Part shown: positions 8,606 through 15,911 of the stretch, in pieces
How the letters are laid out: every line of letters begins with the position of its first letter
Position numbering within the stretch: the first letter of the stretch is position 1
Program-made: the position numbers and the translations under genes
Notes under the pieces: generated by a model
Databases searched by the model: none
Told to the model about the DNA's origin: nothing
What the model saw: the letters and a program-made list of their open reading frames with translations, nothing else
Origin: Yinghuangia sp045039925
Lineage (GTDB): Bacteria; Actinomycetota; Actinomycetes; Streptomycetales; Streptomycetaceae
Length of the DNA stretch: 64,000 bases
Assembly (NCBI GenBank): GCA_045039925.1
Contig: CP108400.1
Span: 3,720,001 to 3,784,000, forward strand
Reading direction: 5' to 3'

Positions 8606-9822
8606 TTGGCGGCCTCCGCGGTGCCGGTGGTGTCGGTGGTGCCCGCGGTGCCGGCGTCGGCGGTCCCGGTGTCGGCGGTCCCGGTGTCGACGGAGAGCGA
8701 GTCCCAGTACGTGCCTTCGAGCATCTTCTCGATGAGCGCCCGGTGCAGGACGGTCTCGTCCAGGTCCTCCGGCATGACGCGCTCGCCGAAGAACGCCTGG
8801 CGGTGCGCGATGCGGGCCATGACGACGCCGTGCCGGACCGCCGAGTACACCTCGAAGTAGTGCGTGTTGACGGGGGTGTGGCCGGTGAGCCGCTCGTACT
8901 GGGCGTAGACGTCCTCGCGCCGCAGCAGGTCGGGGATGCCCGGCAGGCCGCCGTACCGCGTGGCGATGTCCTGGAAGAAGTCGTGGATGAACACCATCCA
9001 CGCGAGGTCGAGTTCGCGCGGGCCGACCGCGGCCATCTCCCAGTCGAGGACGGCGGTGGGGGCGAAGTCGACGTACAGGATGTTGCCGATGCGTGCGTCG
9101 CCCCAGCTGATGACGTCGGCGCCCGGGTCCTCCGGGAAGTTGTCGTCCAGCCAGCCGAACGCCCGGTCCAGCAGCGGTACGCGGCGCCCCTCGATGCCCC
9201 ACTCGTAGAACGCCTTGAGGTCGTTCAGGTGGCGGCGCAGCGCGGAGTCGCCGGGCTGCTCCAGCTGGAGGAACTCGATCTCATCGGGCGTCGCAGCGAT
9301 GCCGTGGATGTCCGCGACGATCGCGACGGACGCCTCTTGCAGGCGGCGGCGGTCGGCCGGGTCCGCCTTCAGCAGCCAGCTGTCGATCGTGTACGGCATG
9401 ACGTCCGGCGGCGCGGCGCCCTCCGCCCGCCCCATCACGAAGAACGGGGCGCCGAGCGGCGCCTCGTCCGGCTCGTTCCAGAGCAGCTTGGGCACCGGGA
9501 TGCCGCAGCGCTCGCCCACCAGGGTCATGATCCGGTACTGCTTGTCGAGGTCGTACGTCGGGAAGACGGGCTTGGCCTCGAGCGCGGGGCGCATGCGGAC
9601 CACGCAGCGCTCGGACCGGGCCTCGCCCCCCTCGGTCCAGGTCGCGTCGAACAGCAGCGTCTCGCTGGACATGCCGTTGGTCGCGGGGATGCTCAGCTCC
9701 GAGACCTGCGGGTCGGCCCCGTCCGGCAGGCGTCCCGCGAGCCACGAGACAAGCCGGTCGTGCACCTCGTTCAGGTCGCGGTTGCTGACCTGCGGGCGGG
9801 CGACCTCTTCGGAGTCGGCCAC
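8602..9822 (-). CDS. APH-fold phosphotransferase (ACAD10/11-type kinase-like)
   Basis: A 406-residue protein of the aminoglycoside phosphotransferase/choline kinase superfamily. The Brenner-type catalytic motif reads SWGDARIGNILYVDF, with Trp where His is usual, and the metal-binding segment is AVLDWEMAAVGPRELDLAW. The N-terminal lobe includes CVVRMRP. The family phosphorylates small hydroxylated molecules, and close actinobacterial relatives occur with acyl-CoA genes. GTG at 9822 has GGAGG 5 bases upstream. The last 30 residues are a low-complexity Thr/Gly/Ala/Asp tail encoded by short GC-rich repeats that is probably dispensable. It is first in a two-gene operon behind a well-formed promoter. 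Confidence 0.85.
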   Translation of the reverse strand: MADSEEVARPQVSNRDLNEVHDRLVSWLAGRLPDGADPQVSELSIPATNGMSSETLLFDATWTEGGEARSERCVVRMRPALEAKPVFPTYDLDKQYRIMTLVGERCGIPVPKLLWNEPDEAPLGAPFFVMGRAEGAAPPDVMPYTIDSWLLKADPADRRRLQEASVAIVADIHGIAATPDEIEFLQLEQPGDSALRRHLNDLKAFYEWGIEGRRVPLLDRAFGWLDDNFPEDPGADVISWGDARIGNILYVDFAPTAVLDWEMAAVGPRELDLAWMVFIHDFFQDIATRYGGLPGIPDLLRREDVYAQYERLTGHTPVNTHYFEVYSAVRHGVVMARIAHRQAFFGERVMPEDLDETVLHRALIEKMLEGTYWDSLSVDTGTADTGTADAGTAGTTDTTGTAEAAK

Positions 9823-10227
9823 GACAACCTCCGGTATCCGTGCCGCGTTTGCGACGGGTGCTTCGGGTTTGCCCGGGGCCCGGTACGGTCCGTGAGGGCC
9901 CGGGAGCGAGCCCCAAAAGTGAAACCGGTTCTATCACGTGCGACACGTGTCATCAATGGTCGGCGAAGCGGCGGGCCGAAGATCCGGGCGGCAGCCGGAC
10001 CCACCCCGAGGGTAGAGCGCTCCGGCGTACGAGGCCCCGAACTCCCCCGGCGCGCGGGCGCGCGCCATACCCCTTCCGCCACGTGCCCCCCAACCGGACG
10101 CACGGTTACCCGGTCCCCTACGGCCCGTACCGCGATACCGTCTGGGTGGTCCCGCGCCACCCGGGTCGCCCGAGTCACCCGAGTCGCGTCCGTCAAAGGG
10201 GCCGGAGACGGGAGCAGGAGCAGTCGC
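9823..10227. other. Divergent intergenic region, 405 bases
   Basis: Apart from the minus-strand promoter at 9928-9956, I see only GC-rich sequence and a short run of imperfect CCCGAGTC repeats around 10165-10195 just before the HAD gene. No coding region with actinomycete codon bias is present. Confidence 0.5.
9928..9956 (-). promoter_or_regulatory. Promoter with two CACGTG boxes in the spacer
   Basis: On the minus strand, TTGATG (9951-9956) and TAGAAC (9928-9933) are separated by exactly 17 bases. The spacer holds CACGTG at 9935-9940 and at 9944-9949, the second inside the 10-base palindrome GACACGTGTC. A repressor bound there would block RNA polymerase. It would give a leader of about 100 bases for the APH-like gene. 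The regulator is unknown. Confidence 0.5.
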
Positions 10228-10965
10228 ATGAGGATCAACGCGGTGGTGTTCGACGTGGGCGAAACCCTGGTCGACGAGAGCCGTGAGTACGGCACCTGGG
10301 CCGATTGGCTCGGCGTGCCCAGACACACCTTCTCCGCGGTCTTCGGCATGGTGCTGGCCCAGGGCCTCGACTACCGCGAGACCTTCCAACGGTTTCGACC
10401 CGGCTTCGACCTGGAGTCCGCACGCGCCGCACGCGCCGACGCGGGGCGCCCGGAGTGGTTCAGCGAGGACGACCTCTACCAGGACACCCGGCCGTGCCTC
10501 AAAGCCCTCCAGGGCATGGGCCTGTGGCTGGGCGTCGCGGGGAACCAGACGGTCAATGCCGGATCGATACTGCGCGGCCTCGAACTGGGCGTCGACCTCA
10601 TCGCGACCTCCGACGACTGGGGCGTGGTCAAGCCCGAGGCGGGGTTCTTCGCGCGGCTGGTCGAGGAGTGCCCCTACCCGGCCGACGAGATCCTGTACGT
10701 CGGTGACCGCCTGGACAACGACGTACGCCCGGCGCACCGCGCGGGCCTGCGTACCGCGCACATCAAGCGCGGGCCGTGGGGCATGCTCGTCGCGGCGGAC
10801 CCGGAACTGCGCGAGGTGGCCGACGTCCTTCTCACCTCGCTCGACGAACTCCCGGGCGAGGTGAGCCGTTTGAACGGCAACGGCAACGGCACCGGCGCGA
10901 AGGCCGCGAACGGCGGCAAGGGCGTGAACGGCAGCAAGGACATGTCGGCGGCGGTGCGCAAGTAG
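10228..10965 (+). CDS. HAD-superfamily hydrolase
   Basis: A 245-residue haloacid-dehalogenase-like phosphatase. Motif I is VVFDVGETLVD, with the nucleophile Asp in the usual DxGxTL setting. Motif II is likely VAGNQTVN, motif III Lys is in DDWGVVKPEAGFF, and motif IV is YVGDRLDNDV. The cap is a short helical insertion after motif I. It would hydrolyse a small phosphorylated metabolite; the substrate is unknown. AGGAG lies 7 bases before the ATG. A 30-residue Asn/Gly/Lys-rich tail follows the fold and is probably disordered. Confidence 0.88.
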   Translation: MRINAVVFDVGETLVDESREYGTWADWLGVPRHTFSAVFGMVLAQGLDYRETFQRFRPGFDLESARAARADAGRPEWFSEDDLYQDTRPCLKALQGMGLWLGVAGNQTVNAGSILRGLELGVDLIATSDDWGVVKPEAGFFARLVEECPYPADEILYVGDRLDNDVRPAHRAGLRTAHIKRGPWGMLVAADPELREVADVLLTSLDELPGEVSRLNGNGNGTGAKAANGGKGVNGSKDMSAAVRK

Positions 10966-11154
10966 CGCGGTGGCATGTGCAAGGCGGCCGGTCCGGGGAT
11001 CGGGGGCCCGGGCCGGCGGCGACGGCGGATCGTGGGGAGGCAGTGTGCCGTGTCCGCCACGCGAGAGGCCCGCCGCGAAGGCGTCCGGGCCCATGGGAGG
11101 AGGCGATGTCGAGGGTGCGGCGCCGCCTTCCCGGTGCGCGCCGCGGAACGGCCG

Positions 11155-12390
11155 TCAGGCGGCCGGATCGGGGAGGTCGGAAGCCGGGAGGCCACGGACG
11201 GGATCAGGGGCCGGACCAGGGACCGGGTCAGGAACCGGGCGGCCGGAGACCGGTTCAGGGACCGGGTCCAGTACCGGATCAGGTACCGGGAGATCCTGGA
11301 CCGGCTCCGGGCGGGGACGCCGACGGGCCTCGGTGTGGCCTGCCGCCAGGCGGTCGTCGAGTTCTGCCACGAAGCGCTCGCCCGCCCACGGGGAGAGGGC
11401 GGCGCGTACCGTCCGCACCCGGTCCACGGCGGTCGCATAGCCCTGACGTTCCACGAGGTCCAGGACGCGGTGCAGAAGCCCGCACGCGTCCTCGGGCTCC
11501 CGGGCCGCCGCGGCCGCCGCGGCCAGGTCCGCCAGCGTGACCGCGCGCTGCTTGTCCGCGTCGGGGGCGAGCCCCGCGAGTGTGCGGTGCAGCGTGGCCT
11601 TCGCATGGTCGGTACGCCCGGCCGCGAGCTCCGCGGCGCCCCGGAATCCGTCGAGGCGCGGCCCCGAGAACCAGTCCAGCCACGCGGGAGGCCCCGACGC
11701 GGACCACGAACCGGTCGCGGCCCGGGCCGGGTGCAGTACGTCCGCGGCCCGGTCGAGCAGCGGGAACGCGCCGCCCGTATTGCCGAGGCGTACCTCCGCC
11801 TCGGACGCGACGGCGTCGAGCCAGGCGTGGATGACCGGCCCTGCGCCACCGCGCGACGCGCACTCGCGGGCGGCGTCGAGGCGACCGCGCGCCTCGCCCC
11901 CGCGCCCCGACCAGGCCGGGGCGAAGGCCATGTGGCCCAGGACGGCGGCGCCCAGCGCCCCGTCGCCGGCCGTGTCGGCCGCCGCCAGGGCGAGGTCCTG
12001 CCAGGACTCGACCTGCTTGGCGCCCAGTTGCAGGTCGAAGAAGGCTATGCGCGAGACCAGCAGCGCCGATTCGGCCACCGCGGCGGCGAGCCGCGGGTCC
12101 GGTCGGCCGGCCATGAGCCCGGCGCCGGTGCGGGCGTGCCGCGCGACCTTGGGCAGCAGGTGGGCCGGCTCCTGGGTCCAGTACTCCTCGCGCAGGCGGG
12201 CGGTGGTCCGGGCGTACGCCGTGGGATCGGCGGCCCCGGAACCGTGGACGGATTTGCGGCCGGGATCGCGGGTGCCGGCCTCGGCGCGGCCCTGCGTGCT
12301 CGCGCTTACTCCTGCGGCCACGCCGGCGGCACCGGCAAGAAAGCTACGTCGTTGCACCGCGTCCTCCACGCGCATCGTGATGAAGGGCAT
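11155..12390 (-). CDS. Twin-arginine-leader protein, paralogue of the XRE regulator's C-terminal domain
   Basis: A 411-residue protein that starts with a twin-arginine-like segment, QRRSFLAGAAGVAAG. From about residue 60 it matches the sensor half of the XRE protein encoded at 18976-20709: REEYWTQEP versus RQMYWVAP, SRIAFFDL versus GRIAFFDL, GFRGAAELAAGR versus GFRGGAELAAGR, and VTLADLAAAAAAA versus VTCADLARVAAAS. It lacks the helix-turn-helix. The C-terminal 55 residues are Pro/Asp/Val repeats of the PDPVPEPV type. No good ribosome binding site is visible before 12390; an ATG five codons inside is the alternative. Whether it is exported, or the twin arginine is only a relic of a streptomycete helical-repeat family, cannot be told here. 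Confidence 0.75.
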   Translation of the reverse strand: MPFITMRVEDAVQRRSFLAGAAGVAAGVSASTQGRAEAGTRDPGRKSVHGSGAADPTAYARTTARLREEYWTQEPAHLLPKVARHARTGAGLMAGRPDPRLAAAVAESALLVSRIAFFDLQLGAKQVESWQDLALAAADTAGDGALGAAVLGHMAFAPAWSGRGGEARGRLDAARECASRGGAGPVIHAWLDAVASEAEVRLGNTGGAFPLLDRAADVLHPARAATGSWSASGPPAWLDWFSGPRLDGFRGAAELAAGRTDHAKATLHRTLAGLAPDADKQRAVTLADLAAAAAAAREPEDACGLLHRVLDLVERQGYATAVDRVRTVRAALSPWAGERFVAELDDRLAAGHTEARRRPRPEPVQDLPVPDPVLDPVPEPVSGRPVPDPVPGPAPDPVRGLPASDLPDPAA

Positions 12391-12514
12391 GCCCGCACCG
12401 CACCGGTCACCGCGACGTCGCCGTCGCCGGGACCGGACTGCGGAAGGAGAAGGAGGGGGAGGGCTGCTGGTTCACGATCCTGGACGCCCGAGGTCCGGTG
12501 CCGCCATCGGTTGA

Positions 12515-12553
12515 GGCCCCTTAGGGGCCAAGAGTCCTCCACGAGTCCTCCAG
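12515..12553 (-). repeat. GGAGGACTC direct repeats and palindrome upstream of the Tat-type paralogue
   Basis: On the minus strand, two 11-base units GGAGGACTCGT and GGAGGACTCTT are followed by the perfect palindrome GGCCCCTAAGGGGCC. They lie 125-165 bases before the 12390 start. A similar GGAGGAC array lies at the same distance before the paralogous XRE gene. Confidence 0.6.
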
Positions 12554-12604
12554 AAGTCCCCGGCGGCGACCTCGTCACACACGGTGCCGACCTGGTTGCA
12601 TCAA

Positions 12605-12645
12605 TGTCAGGACGACGGGAGGACACACAACAGGACGTCCTGACA
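12605..12645. promoter_or_regulatory. Candidate operator: 10-base inverted repeat with internal palindrome
   Basis: TGTCAGGACG (12605-12614) and CGTCCTGACA (12636-12645) are perfect inverted copies, and CAGGACGTCCTG at 12631-12642 is itself a 12-base palindrome. It sits between divergently transcribed genes, a typical place for a dimeric regulator. Confidence 0.45.
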
Positions 12646-12884
12646 GAACATCAGGCCCGGCACCGGACGCGGCACATCCGCACCGACCACGGACCGGACC
12701 TCGGACCGGACACCGGACCAAGTCCCGGACCAGACCCCGGAAGCGATCGCACCGCAGTACGCGAACTGCCCGAACCATTCGGCAAGTTCGGCCGGTTCGA
12801 CCGGAGCGGACCCACCGGCTCCGACCCGCACCACATCCACGGCTCAGACCACGGCCCACGCACCGACGAGAGAGGACGCCTCCG

Positions 12885-13328
12885 TTGAACGCCGACGTCA
12901 ACCGCAGCAGGACGGCCGTGGTGCCGCAGGACATGATCCGGAATCCGCACGCCCCGCGCCTTGTCGCAGCCGGCGAGACCTTCGACGTCATCGAGGTCGA
13001 GGACCGGCTCGGATTCGAGGCCCTGGGAGCCCTGTACGCCCACCGCGTCGCGGTGGGACCGGTGATCTCCGACCGGCGCTACCGCCGCATCGGGTTCCTG
13101 GTCCCCCCGGCGACCGCCGCCCCCGCGGCCCGGCAGCGCGCGGTCGGTCCGCGCCACCACGGCCGCGGGGCATGGATCACCGTGCCCCCCGCAGACTGCG
13201 AGGACGGGCCGCTGGTGTGGCTGGTCCCGCCCAGCCCCGAAGGACGGCTCACCGCGCTGCACCATGTGCGGGCCGCCATAGCGGAGGCGGCGAGAACGCT
13301 CGCCGACTCCCGACCCCGGGTCTCCTGA
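12885..13328 (+). CDS. Small conserved actinobacterial protein, function unknown
   Basis: A 147-residue soluble protein with features such as GFEALGALYAHRVAVGPVISD, GFLVPPAT and GPLVWLVPPSPEGRLTALHHVR. It recalls short streptomycete proteins related to the N-terminal part of primase-polymerase-like proteins, but I cannot confirm the family. The start is a TTG with GAGAGG 9 bases before it. A perfect 13-base inverted repeat follows the stop. It is divergent from the Tat-type paralogue. Confidence 0.65.
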   Translation: MNADVNRSRTAVVPQDMIRNPHAPRLVAAGETFDVIEVEDRLGFEALGALYAHRVAVGPVISDRRYRRIGFLVPPATAAPAARQRAVGPRHHGRGAWITVPPADCEDGPLVWLVPPSPEGRLTALHHVRAAIAEAARTLADSRPRVS

Positions 13329-13342
13329 GAGACCCCCCATTC

Positions 13343-13402
13343 GTACCGGCCGAGGTTCCTGACTGAGCGGCTCCCCCTTGTCCGACTCGCCTCGGCCGGT
13401 AC
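13343..13402 (+). terminator. Terminator-like inverted repeat after 13328
   Basis: GTACCGGCCGAGG (13343-13355) and CCTCGGCCGGTAC (13390-13402) are perfect 13-base arms 15 bases downstream of the stop codon. The 34-base loop is long for a classical terminator, but no other role is evident. Confidence 0.5.
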
Positions 13403-13487
13403 TGCACCACACGCAACCACCCGCACCACAGCACGACCGAACGTTTGAACGCGGCGGAACCCGGCCGCAGTTGCTCCGATCCAGTTG

Positions 13488-13544
13488 CCGGGTTCCAGTT
13501 CTCAAGTTCCAGTTGTCCGGTTCCAGTTGTCTGGTTCCAGTTGT
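13488..13544. repeat. Four 14-bp tandem repeats
   Basis: Units of the form CCGGTTCCAGTTGT repeat with a 14-base period; units 2 to 4 start at 13503, 13517 and 13531, and a truncated fifth follows. The array is AT-richer than its surroundings. It has the same 14-base period as, but is unrelated in sequence to, the array at 4834. Confidence 0.75.
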
Positions 13545-13853
13545 CCGGTTGTCCATTTGCAAGTCTGACGCACTCGCTTCACTTGTTCGATTCGCCCGAC
13601 TTGCGCCACCCGCAGAACTTCCCTGGGGCTTCCCGGCGCCGCCACGCCACACGCCCCGCTCCCCGCGGCATCCCTGTGCCGGTCCCACCCCCCAGTGGTC
13701 GGCAGCCGCGATCCGGGAAGCGCGACCTCCGTAGCGCGGCCCCCGGAGACAGGACCCGGCCCCGTCAGGCCGGGCTCTGTCACGTCGCGAGCATGTCGCG
13801 GCCCTGGCGCGGCCATATCGCGGCCGCGTCGCCACGTACACGACAGCCCGAGC

Positions 13854-13888
13854 CGGTTCCCCGACCACCACTGGTGGTCGGGGAACCG
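13854..13888. terminator. Perfect 16-base-stem hairpin
   Basis: Arms at 13854-13869 and 13873-13888 pair perfectly around a three-base loop, followed by the T-rich GTCGTGTTTGTG. This is one of the strongest hairpins in the window, and it has no gene close upstream on the plus strand. It could end a non-coding transcript from the repeat region or insulate the next gene. Confidence 0.6.
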
Positions 13889-13941
13889 TCGTGTTTGTGC
13901 CGCTCGTGGCAACCGATCACCGCAAGCGGTGATTTGCCCCT

Positions 13942-13962
13942 CTCATGCATGATTGACATGAG
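13942..13962 (+). promoter_or_regulatory. TTGACA inside a CTCATG/CATGAG inverted repeat
   Basis: A consensus -35 element TTGACA (13953-13958) lies within inverted 6-mers CTCATG and CATGAG spaced by 9 bases, about 125 bases before the 14086 start. I do not see a convincing -10 at the right spacing, so the assignment is tentative. Confidence 0.3.
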
Positions 13963-14085
13963 CGTTCGGGGCGTACGGCCACCGCAAGATCGCGGTTACC
14001 GGTCGGTCGTGTGCGTAGTCGCAACGCCAGTGGGCATGCCCACATCGTTGTCACGGGGTCCGCGACCACGCAGGAGGAGTACGTC

Positions 14086-14421
14086 ATGCCGCCAGAGCCG
14101 TCGAAGCCACGCATTCGTCCCGCGCGGCTGTTGTTCGAACCCGCCGTGTTCGAGCGCGAGGAAGAGCGGTTCTTCGACCTGGACGACCTCACCGACCCCG
14201 AGGTCATGCTCGACCGCGCCACGCAGCTCACGGAGGCCTTCCGGGCCGCCGCGGACCGCGCGGTCGACTACCAGGCGATAGCTGTGGCACGGCTCGCCGA
14301 CCGCAGGCGTTTCGACCGCCTCGAACCGGCGCAGATCGCGGCACGCACGGGGTGGAGCGAGGGCTACGCGGTCAAGATGATCGAGTACGGGGAGCGGCTG
14401 ATCGCCAAGCGCGGCGACTGA
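14086..14421 (+). CDS. Small putative DNA-binding protein (helix-turn-helix-like C-terminus)
   Basis: A 111-residue charged protein. Residues 25-60 form an acidic helical segment (EREEERFFDLDDLTDPEVM), and residues 80-105 look like a helix-turn-helix, LEPAQIAARTGWSEGYAVKM. AGGAGGAG precedes the ATG by 6-8 bases. It has no membrane segment. I do not recognise the exact family. It ends convergently with the helicase operon, 51 bases away. Confidence 0.7.
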   Translation: MPPEPSKPRIRPARLLFEPAVFEREEERFFDLDDLTDPEVMLDRATQLTEAFRAAADRAVDYQAIAVARLADRRRFDRLEPAQIAARTGWSEGYAVKMIEYGERLIAKRGD

Positions 14422-14472
14422 CTTCCGACTTCGCGTCGGGTCGCGGCGGATCGGTCGGGTCGGGTGGGGGGT

Positions 14473-15804
14473 TCAGAGTTCCACGCGATTGTCCGCGAGC
14501 GTGCCCAGGACCGCCTGGTTCGCCTCCCAGCCGTCCGGGAACGACACCGGCAGGCCGAGGTGCACCGGCTCGGACGACGGGTGGGCGTCCAGCAGTTCGG
14601 GGATTCCGGCGCGGGCGACCACGAGGCACGCGTGGCGGTGCCGCGACGCGAGCACGCACAGGCGTCCGGTCTCCAGGTGGAACGCGGTGGCGTCGCGCCG
14701 CCCGGACAACGGGTGGAGGAACACCGTGACGTCGAACTCCCTTCCCTGGAGCCGGTTTGCGGTGTCGACCACGATGCTGCGCGCACCGGGGACCTCCGGC
14801 TCCAGCCGGACCAGCGCCGCCTCGACGCGCGACCGCTGCTCGCGGTGACTGACGCCGACCGCGATCCGGCCCGCGTCCAAAGGGTTTTCGCCGCGTTCCG
14901 ACACGGCGGTGCCACGGCGGGCGAGGACCCGGGCGGCGAGCGTCGCCACGGTGCGCACGGTCTCGTCGTCCGACGGGAGGGTGAATCCGGGCGGCAGTTC
15001 CAGCAGGCCCCAGCCGGAGTCCGCCGCGATGTCGACGACTTCGTCGTACGCGTCCTTGCGGTGGCCGGCCTCGAAGTGCAGCCCGCGGTCCCCGCGTTCG
15101 GTACCGGAGCGGAAGGGCGTGAACGGGTAGAACGCCTCCGACACGAGCGGCGCGGCGGTCGCCGGCAGGCGCCACGACACGGGCAGTCGGTGCACCGGGA
15201 GGTCGGGGTTGTGGCGGCGGAGGACGGCGACGGCGCTCTGCGAGGGGTCGTACGTCAACCCGTGCCACTGCCCCGCGTCGACGGTCGCGAACGGGTCCAA
15301 CTGGCCCGGGTCGCCCACGAACAACGCCTTGTCGAACAACCGCGCGACGAGCAGCAGCGCGTCGGACCGCATCTGGTACGCCTCGTCCACGATCGCCCAG
15401 GCCCACCGCCGGTCGTCGACCAACGCCCACTTGGCGGCGGTCGACACCACGATCTCGCAGCCGTCGAGGTCGCCGGCCTTGCCCTCGATCTGCACCGAGG
15501 TGGCCGCGAGATCCTCGCCGGGGCGGTAGTCGGCGGCCGAAAGGCGGCCCAGCACGAGGTGCGGATGCTCCTCGACCAGGCGCAGCAGCAGGTCGTCGAC
15601 CTGGTTGTTGGTCTGCGCGACGATCATGAGCCGGTCTCCGCGCCCGGCGATCTCCGCCGCGGCCCGGACCACCAGCGTGGATTTCCCGGCGCCGGGCGGG
15701 GAGTCCACGACGACGCCGCGGTGGCGGCCGGACGCGAGGTCGGCCAGCACCGCCGCGGTGACGCGGCCCGCGGCCTTGCCGGGGTCCAGGGAGATGTCGT
15801 TCAC
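14473..15804 (-). CDS. SF1-family DNA/RNA helicase (Dna2/Nam7-like ATPase)
   Basis: A 443-residue helicase core with motif I PPGAGKST (36-43), motif Ia AQTNNQVDDLL, motif II VDEAYQM (139-145), motif III GDPGQLDPF (164-172), motif IV VSWRLP (209-214), motif V TANRLQGREFDVTVF, and motif VI VLASRHRHACLVV with its arginine. It is shorter than most SF1 helicases, with small 1B and 2B insertions. GTG at 15804 overlaps the stop of the 36-codon ORF by four bases and has GAGG 7 bases upstream. It is last of four coupled genes, and pairing with a Cas4-like nuclease in the operon recalls the fused eukaryotic Dna2. DNA end processing, repair or phage defence are all plausible. Confidence 0.88.
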   Translation of the reverse strand: MNDISLDPGKAAGRVTAAVLADLASGRHRGVVVDSPPGAGKSTLVVRAAAEIAGRGDRLMIVAQTNNQVDDLLLRLVEEHPHLVLGRLSAADYRPGEDLAATSVQIEGKAGDLDGCEIVVSTAAKWALVDDRRWAWAIVDEAYQMRSDALLLVARLFDKALFVGDPGQLDPFATVDAGQWHGLTYDPSQSAVAVLRRHNPDLPVHRLPVSWRLPATAAPLVSEAFYPFTPFRSGTERGDRGLHFEAGHRKDAYDEVVDIAADSGWGLLELPPGFTLPSDDETVRTVATLAARVLARRGTAVSERGENPLDAGRIAVGVSHREQRSRVEAALVRLEPEVPGARSIVVDTANRLQGREFDVTVFLHPLSGRRDATAFHLETGRLCVLASRHRHACLVVARAGIPELLDAHPSSEPVHLGLPVSFPDGWEANQAVLGTLADNRVEL

Positions 15805-15911
15805 GCCGCCGCCTCGCTCGTTCTGTCCGCTCCGGCTGCCTTGTCCGCCACACGTCGGGCGGCGGCTGCCGCCGCGGTCGTTCGGCGGCTCCGTGCGCTC
15901 CGTGCGGTCAT
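15801..15911 (-). CDS. 36-residue basic microprotein coupled on both sides
   Basis: The frame runs from ATG at 15911 to TGA at 15801-15803. The ATG overlaps the stop of the upstream gene (ATGA) and its stop overlaps the helicase start (GTGA). GGAGG lies 7 bases before the ATG, a textbook ribosome binding site. The product is Arg/Ala-rich (TTAAAAAARRVADKAAG in its centre) and has no hydrophobic segment. It may be a genuine small subunit, or a translational relay that carries ribosomes from the unknown gene to the helicase. Without homologues the two cannot be told apart. Confidence 0.6.
   Translation of the reverse strand: MTARSARSRRTTAAAAAARRVADKAAGADRTSEAAA

Larger units (their letters stand above)
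12391..12884. other. Divergent intergenic region, 494 bases, rich in repeats
   Basis: No gene. It contains tandem GGAGGACTC repeats (12532-12553), a GGCCCC-TTA-GGGGCC palindrome (12515-12529), a 10-base inverted repeat with an internal 12-base palindrome (12605-12645), and a stretch of GGACCGGA-type repeats from about 12660 to 12745. Confidence 0.6.
13329..14085. other. Intergenic region of 757 bases
   Basis: No coding sequence is supported. In order it holds: a 13-base inverted repeat, a 14-base tandem array (13488-13544), a CCCGGCC/GGCCGGG hairpin near 13755-13775, a 16-base-stem hairpin (13854-13888), and a possible promoter/operator (13942-13962) before the small helix-turn-helix gene. 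Confidence 0.5.

Noticed and set aside
8602..8700. Short GC-rich repeats as a regulatory element
   Set aside because: They are in frame within the APH-like gene and encode its Thr/Gly/Ala/Asp tail.
11106..11540. ATG with GGAGGAG just upstream, reading opposite the Tat-type paralogue
   Set aside because: The product is Pro/Gly/Arg-rich antisense of PDPV repeats with no fold. The start signal alone is not enough.
13445..14281. 278-codon plus-strand ORF
   Set aside because: It runs through the tandem repeats and strong hairpin, and the composition is not protein-like; the 14086 gene in another frame has a clear ribosome binding site.
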